A DNA stretch of 64,000 nt from an uncultured Alphaproteobacteria bacterium (GTDB taxonomy: Bacteria > Pseudomonadota > Alphaproteobacteria > SP197). A model generated the notes under the pieces. That model was not told the DNA's origin. It was given only the letters and a program-made list of their open reading frames with translations, and searched no databases. The position numbers were made by a program, and so were the translations under genes. This document shows positions 59,985 through 64,000 of the stretch, in pieces. The DNA lies in assembly GCA_943787175.1 (NCBI GenBank), contig CALSLK010000006.1:410095-474094 (forward strand). The letters are read 5' to 3'. Position 1 is the stretch's first letter. Each line of letters opens with the position of its first letter.

Positions 59985-60615
59985 TCAGCGATCTATCGCA
60001 ACGCCGACAAGGCTTGCGGCATCCAGGCGCACCGGTGTGTGACCGCGCGATTCTGCAAGGGCCGCACCCAGCTCAAGCGCGGCTTCCCGCTGCAAGCACA
60101 CCCGCGCCCAGATAGAGGCCCGCCCACAGCAGCGCACCGATGGCGAACCACCGCTGTCTGCGCACCATGGCGAGGATGACCAGCACCAGCACGGGCAGGG
60201 TGAACAGCGGATCGACCACCGAGACCGCGCTCAAGGCCACCCGTTCCGAACTGAAGGGCCACCACAACAGGGTGCCATAGGACGTAAAGGCGTCCAGAAG
60301 ACCGTGGGTGCCGTAACCCAGGGTGCAGAACAGCCAGATCGCCCTGAACGAAAGCCCGCTTCGGCGCCCGAACAGCAGATGGAAGGGGACCGCGCAGATC
60401 AGGCCGCCCAGGGGAATGAAGAGAAGGGCGTGGGTGAAGTGGCGATGGTATTCGAGATAGAGCAGCGGATCGTGCGACGAGCGGATCAGCACATCGAGAT
60501 CGGGCACCAACCCGGCCACAAATCCGAAACATCCGGCCCAGAACAGGGCCCGGCGATTCCGTGCAAGCGCCTGCGGCAGGCTCGCGCCGATCAGTCCTTG
60601 TGTCAGGGGGTCCAT
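59985..60615 (-). pseudogene. YdjM-family membrane metal-dependent hydrolase, 3'-truncated near the IS
   Basis: The N-terminal 160 residues are clear: MDPLTQGLIGASLPQALARN, GFVAGLVPDLDVLIRSS, EYHRHFTHALLFIPLGG, YGTHGLLDAFTSYGTLLWWPFS and several membrane helices. The frame is broken by an extra base near 60090, beyond which QREAALELGAALAESRGHTPVRLDA continues in the next frame to a stop at 59985. The usual second half (about 150 residues) is missing, and the IS ends only 30 bases further on. Deletion linked to the IS is the likely cause. Family function is unsure; related genes are LexA-controlled. Confidence 0.75.
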
Positions 60616-60763
60616 CGTGGTGCGCCAGGATACAAAGGGGATTGCCCGCGAGAACGATGGGCGTGTTCTATGCTACTGGCAGCTTGAGTCAGATGCGAGC
60701 GCAACACGAAACCGCGTCGCGATCAGACCGACGCGCAAATGCAGCCACAACTTCCGGAGAAAA

Positions 60764-60838
60764 TGGAGCGGGCGAGGCGATTCGAACGCCCGACCCCAAC
60801 CTTGGCAAGGTTGTGCTCTACCCCTGAGCTACGCCCGC
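60764..60838 (-). tRNA. tRNA-Gly (GCC)
   Basis: 75 bases including the encoded CCA. Acceptor arms GCGGGCG and CGCCCGC pair fully, the D arm reads AGCTCAGGGGTAGAGC, the anticodon loop TTGCCAA gives GCC, and the T arm is GGGCGTTCGAATCGCC. It reads GGC and GGU codons. Confidence 0.97.
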
Positions 60839-60995
60839 TCATGCGTCCGGACTTGAGGTACATCTGCCCGGAGCGAACGGCTCTATAGCAGATCAGGCGC
60901 GCGGTGCAAGAGGCTTGCGTTGCGCGCCGCTGGCTTGTGGCGGCGGGGTGGCCTGCGCCATGATGTGGTTTCACTTGCGGGCAGGGAACCAGGTC

Positions 60996-61859
60996 ATGAC
61001 GGCAGGCAGCGATTCGGCACGGGCGCGGCGCAGTTTCATCTTTCTTCCCGGCTTGAAGCCCGAGATGTTCCCCAAGGCCGTGGCCTCGGGCGCTGATATC
61101 GTGTGCATCGATCTTGAGGATGCCATTCACCCCAACGACAAGCCCGCCGCGCTGGAACGCACGCTGGCCCTGATGGCCGACCTGCCCGATGCGGGCGAGG
61201 CCGAGGTCGTGGTGCGCATCAATTCCCTGCGCACGCCCCCGGGGCTGACCGATCTTGCCGCGGTACTGGCTGCCGGCGCTGACGGTCCGCGCTCGCTCAT
61301 GCTGCCCAAGGTCGGTTCGGCCGATGAGGTCGCGCTGATCGCGGGCCAGCTTGACGATGCCGGTCTCGATACCACGCTCCATGTCATCATCGAATCCGCC
61401 GCGGGCCTGGAACATGCCTGGGAGATCGCGCAGTCGAGCAACCGCCTGCAGGCGCTCTTCTTCGGCGCGGTCGATCTTTCGTCGGATATCGGCTGCGAGA
61501 ACTCCTGGGAGACCATGCTTTATGCGCGCAGCCGTGTGGTCGCTGCCGCGGCGGGCGCGGGTCTTGATGCCATCGACGTGCCCTGGCTTGATCTCGAAGA
61601 CATGGAGGGCATGGCAGAGGAGGCGCGGAATTCGCGGCGTCTGGGCTTTGTCGGCAAGGGTTCGATCCACCCCAAGCAGATTGCCACGCTGCACGAGATC
61701 TTCTCTCCCTCCCAGGCCGAGCTGGACCATGCCCGGCGTATCGTTGCTGCCTTCGAGGAAGCCGCCACGGGGCTGGTCGTGATCGACGGCAAGCTCATCG
61801 AGAAACCGGTTCTGCGCGCCATGGAACGCACGCTCGAGCGTGCGCGCCGCATGGGTTAG
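60996..61859 (+). CDS. HpcH/HpaI aldolase-citrate lyase family protein (CitE-like)
   Basis: A 287-residue TIM-barrel enzyme. Signatures: RSFIFLPGLKPEMFPKAVASGADIVCIDLEDAIHPNDKPAA, VVVRINSLRTPPGLTDLAAVL, LMLPKVGSADEVALIA, IESAAGLEHAWEIAQSSNRLQALFFGAVDLSSDIGC and LGFVGKGSIHPKQIATLHEIFSPS. The metal Glu/Asp residues are in the IESAAGL and VDLSSDI segments. Citrate-lyase partners are absent, so it probably cleaves malyl-, citramalyl- or similar CoA esters. ATG 60996 is used; upstream codons to 60915 lack homology. Confidence 0.87.
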   Translation: MTAGSDSARARRSFIFLPGLKPEMFPKAVASGADIVCIDLEDAIHPNDKPAALERTLALMADLPDAGEAEVVVRINSLRTPPGLTDLAAVLAAGADGPRSLMLPKVGSADEVALIAGQLDDAGLDTTLHVIIESAAGLEHAWEIAQSSNRLQALFFGAVDLSSDIGCENSWETMLYARSRVVAAAAGAGLDAIDVPWLDLEDMEGMAEEARNSRRLGFVGKGSIHPKQIATLHEIFSPSQAELDHARRIVAAFEEAATGLVVIDGKLIEKPVLRAMERTLERARRMG

Positions 61860-61868
61860 CCAGGCGCC

Positions 61869-62063
61869 GTGACGACACAGAGCGATCCGGAACACGGAAC
61901 CCCGGCAGCCGGCCCGCATCAGCGCAAGGCCGAGCTGGTGCTGGTCTGTGCGCTTGCCGGGCTCGCCCTGCTGCTGGTCGGTTCGGCGCTGGGTCTGATG
62001 CTCGCGCCTAAGGACGATTCGACCCTGGGCGTCATGCGTGCCCTGGTGTTCCGCTGCCACTGA
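61869..62063 (+). CDS. Small single-pass membrane protein
   Basis: 64 residues from GTG 61869, ten bases after the CitE-like stop. A charged cytoplasmic start (HGTPAAGPHQRKAELV) leads into one membrane helix (LVCALAGLALLLVGSALGLML) and a short tail ending RALVFRCH. I do not recognise the family. The close spacing to the CitE-like gene supports expression. Confidence 0.5.
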   Translation: MTTQSDPEHGTPAAGPHQRKAELVLVCALAGLALLLVGSALGLMLAPKDDSTLGVMRALVFRCH

Positions 62064-62086
62064 ACCACTGACCCTGCCGGGATCGG

Positions 62087-62142
62087 TTGACTCCCTAAAG
62101 CAAATCGCCATCTAATGCGTACCCCTCCCCCAGGGGGGTGGA
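62087..62142 (+). promoter_or_regulatory. Promoter with a CsoR-type G/C-tract operator
   Basis: TTGACT (62087-62092) and TCTAAT (62111-62116) are 18 bases apart. Directly after the -10 box the sequence GTACCCCTCCCCCAGGGGGG (62119-62138) forms an inverted C-tract/G-tract repeat like known CsoR/RcnR sites. It would let the regulator block its own promoter and that of copA. Confidence 0.6.
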
Positions 62143-62166
62143 ATTCGTTCAGATGGAGCGTTTGGC

Positions 62167-62505
62167 ATGGCTGCGACAGCAACAACCGCGCGGAAGAAGA
62201 AGGCACCAGCAATGGCGGAGACGGGCCATGCCTGCCTGCATCTCGATGCCGATGCACGCAAGGACGCCAGGTTGCGCCTGCTTTCGGTACGCGGCCATGT
62301 CGAGGGCATTCTGCGCATGCTCGAAGACGACAGCGTTTATTGCGTTGATGTTCTCAAGCAGATCAAGGCGGTCGATGGCGCGCTCGACAAGGTCGGCAAC
62401 CTGATCCTGAAAGCCCATCTGCACGATCATGTCGTCACGGCCGCCAAGCGCGGCGATGAGGAGGCCATCGTTGCCGAACTCATGGAAGTTCTTAAGTACC
62501 GATGA
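62167..62505 (+). CDS. CsoR/RcnR-family metal-sensing repressor
   Basis: A 112-residue all-helical DUF156 repressor. Conserved Cys59 is in [22 protein letters not shown]. The next ligands are His84 and His88 in KAHLHDHVV, giving Cys-His-His, whereas copper CsoR proteins have Cys-His-Cys and the nickel RcnR has Cys-His-His. An N-terminal His/Cys cluster (ETGHACLH) may add a ligand. The neighbouring copper ATPase still points to copper. Its stop overlaps the ATPase start (ATGA). Confidence 0.88.
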   Translation: MAATATTARKKKAPAMAETGHACLHLDADARKDARLRLLSVRGHVEGILRMLEDDSVYCVDVLKQIKAVDGALDKVGNLILKAHLHDHVVTAAKRGDEEAIVAELMEVLKYR

Positions 62506-64000
62506 CCCGGCATCTTGACTTCACGGTCGACGGCATGACCTGCGGCGGCTGTGTCGCCAAGGTCGAACGCACGCTGGCCAGGGTCGACGGCGTCGACAAG
62601 GCAGAAGTCAACCTCGCCACCCATCGCGCAACGGTGACGGCAGAGATCCTGCCTGACACTGCAGCCCTGCGCGCCGCGATCGACAGTCTTGGATATGAGA
62701 CGCCCACGGTCGAACGCGACTACACCATCGAGGGCATGACCTGCGGTGGCTGTGTCACGCGTGTTGAAACGGCGTTGCTGGCGGTGCCCGGCGTCACCCT
62801 TGCCGAGGTCAATCTTGCGACCCATCGCGCCCGGGTCACCGCGCTTGCCGGTTCGCTCAACGACGCCGCGATCATCGAAGCGGTCGCTGGAACCGGCTAC
62901 GCCGCCCGGCCCGTCGGTCAGACCGGCGATGAAGAAGACGATGGAGAGGCACGCCGTCAGGCCGCCCTGGCTGCTTTGCGCCGCCGAGTCGTGGTTGCAG
63001 CGGTTTTCACGGCTCCCCTCGTCATCCTCGCCATGGGGCGTCATATCGGTCCCATCGAGGACTGGACCGCGGGGATCATGAGTCACCGCGGCTGGATGAC
63101 CGTGGAACTTTTCCTGGCGCTTCCCGTGCAGGTCTTTGCCGCGGGCCTGTTCTATCGTCTGGCCTGGCGCGAGCTGCGCCATCTCGCGCCGGGCATGAAC
63201 AGCCTGGTCGCGATCGGCACCACGGCCGCCTTCGGTTACTCCCTGCTTGCCCTTTTGGCCCCCGATCTCTTTCCGGACGGCACGGCAAACTCCTATTTCG
63301 AGGCCGCCGCCGTCATCGTCACGCTTATCCTGGTGGGCCGTCTGATGGAGGGTGCCGCCAAGGGCCGGACATCGGCAGTCATCCGCAAGCTGATGCAGCT
63401 CACCCCACCCACGGCACGGGTGCGGCGTGATGGCGAGGATGTGGAGGTTCCGGTCGCCGAAATCGTCGTTGGCGACGTGGTTGTTGTTCGCCCCGGTGAG
63501 CGCCTGCCGGTTGATGGTGACGTGCTGGAAGGCACCAGCCATGTTGACGAAGCCATGATCACAGGCGAACCCATCCCCGTGGAGAAAGCCATGGGCGATG
63601 CCGTCACCGGCGGCACGGTCAACGGCACGGGTGCATTGCTGGTCCGTGCAACGCGCGTGGGCGCAGATACCGTGCTTGCCCAGATCGTTGCCATGGTCGA
63701 GGAAGCCCAGGGTTCCAAACCGCCGATCCAGCATATGGCCGACCGCATCGCCGGAGTCTTCGTGCCCATCGTCATGGTGCTGGCGGTGCTCACCTTTGCC
63801 GTCTGGATCGTCTTTGGCCCCCAGCCTTCGCTTTCCTATGCCTTCGTCACGGCGGTTTCGGTCCTGCTTGTCGCCTGTCCTTGCGCCATGGGCCTTGCCA
63901 CGCCCACGGCCGTCATGGTTGCCACGGGACGTGGCGCCGGCGCCGGCGTCCTGATCCGCCAGGGTGCGGCGCTGGAACGCCTTGCAAAGGTCGACATGGC
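62502..64000 (+). CDS. copA: Copper-translocating P1B-type ATPase, 5' part (continues past window)
   Basis: 499 codons before the edge. Two heavy-metal-associated domains (MTCGGC at about residues 12-17 and 80-85) precede the membrane domain; the core contains [26 protein letters not shown] (actuator, about 352) and the metal-path motif [32 protein letters not shown] (CPC about 458). The phosphorylation DKTGT loop should come just after the last base. It expels Cu(I) from the cytoplasm. It forms one operon with the CsoR-type gene, overlapping it by four bases. Confidence 0.95.
   Translation, partial: MTRHLDFTVDGMTCGGCVAKVERTLARVDGVDKAEVNLATHRATVTAEILPDTAALRAAIDSLGYETPTVERDYTIEGMTCGGCVTRVETALLAVPGVTLAEVNLATHRARVTALAGSLNDAAIIEAVAGTGYAARPVGQTGDEEDDGEARRQAALAALRRRVVVAAVFTAPLVILAMGRHIGPIEDWTAGIMSHRGWMTVELFLALPVQVFAAGLFYRLAWRELRHLAPGMNSLVAIGTTAAFGYSLLALLAPDLFPDGTANSYFEAAAVIVTLILVGRLMEGAAKGRTSAVIRKLMQLTPPTARVRRDGEDVEVPVAEIVVGDVVVVRPGERLPVDGDVLEGTSHVDEAMITGEPIPVEKAMGDAVTGGTVNGTGALLVRATRVGADTVLAQIVAMVEEAQGSKPPIQHMADRIAGVFVPIVMVLAVLTFAVWIVFGPQPSLSYAFVTAVSVLLVACPCAMGLATPTAVMVATGRGAGAGVLIRQGAALERLAKVDM

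Noticed and set aside
62427..63734. 435-codon minus-strand frame
   Set aside because: Antisense to copA, whose HMA, TGEP and CPC motifs are unmistakable on the plus strand.
1..64000. CRISPR arrays, prophage or defence islands
   Set aside because: No evenly spaced short direct repeats, Cas, integrase, capsid or restriction genes were seen.

Overview
The window looks like the chromosome of a high-GC alphaproteobacterium, most likely close to Rhodospirillales. The evidence is gene order: nfu, tsaB-rimI, fur, olsB, olsA, miaB, phoH, ybeY, corC, lnt, an XRE regulator, metK and trmB form a chain typical of that class. ftsK beside a dapC-type aminotransferase, the TIGR02186/TauE pair and an ATPase-linked CsoR also fit. 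No phage or CRISPR was seen. Mobile DNA is limited to an IS630-type transposase fragment at the left edge and one IS5/IS427-type element near 59.1-59.95 kb.

Layout. 0-0.9 kb: IS630 fragment and a broken outer-membrane porin. 0.97-8.65 kb: nine consecutive paralogous PAPS-dependent sulfotransferase genes, nearly gapless, ending in an ATGA overlap with the PLP-homeostasis gene yggS, then trpS. 10.4-28.8 kb: the conserved housekeeping block (trmB, metK, XRE, lnt, corC, ybeY, phoH, miaB, olsA, olsB, fur, tusA-like, fused tsaB-rimI, DdpX-like, RutE-like, polysaccharide deacetylase, Bax-like glucosaminidase, nfu, uspA, TIGR02186, TauE). 28.9-41.2 kb: ftsK, dapC-type aminotransferase, decayed PA2779/PA2778 pair, amtB, three tandem EamA exporters, amidase, ubiH, ASCH protein. 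41.2-54.3 kb: MFS transporter, OYE/hydrolase/PLP-decarboxylase operon, TPR-type proteins, AllA-like, a cadherin-like secreted protein, CHMI-like isomerase, a 1244-residue AsmA-like protein. 54.3-60.6 kb: trimethylamine-dehydrogenase-like enzyme, LysR regulator and creatinase/DoeA-like protein, then the IS. 60.7-64 kb: tRNA-Gly, CitE-like lyase, CsoR-family regulator and a copper ATPase running off the edge.

The standout is the nine-gene sulfotransferase array. All members keep the 5'-phosphosulfate loop (YPKSGNTW), a K-T/I-H catalytic motif, the 3'-phosphate R-N/D-P motif and a C-terminal G-x-W motif, so they look like active paralogs with diverging acceptor sites. The acceptor is unknown. 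Nearby genes offer only indirect hints (olsBA aminolipid synthesis, envelope enzymes, a sulfur-compound exporter pair).

Several genes carry apparent one-base insertions: two sulfotransferases, trpS (four within about 70 bases), ftsK, PA2779 and the YdjM-like hydrolase. Because trpS and ftsK are normally essential, many of these are better explained as sequencing errors than as gene decay. The exceptions with additional loss are the porin, PA2778 and the hydrolase next to the IS.
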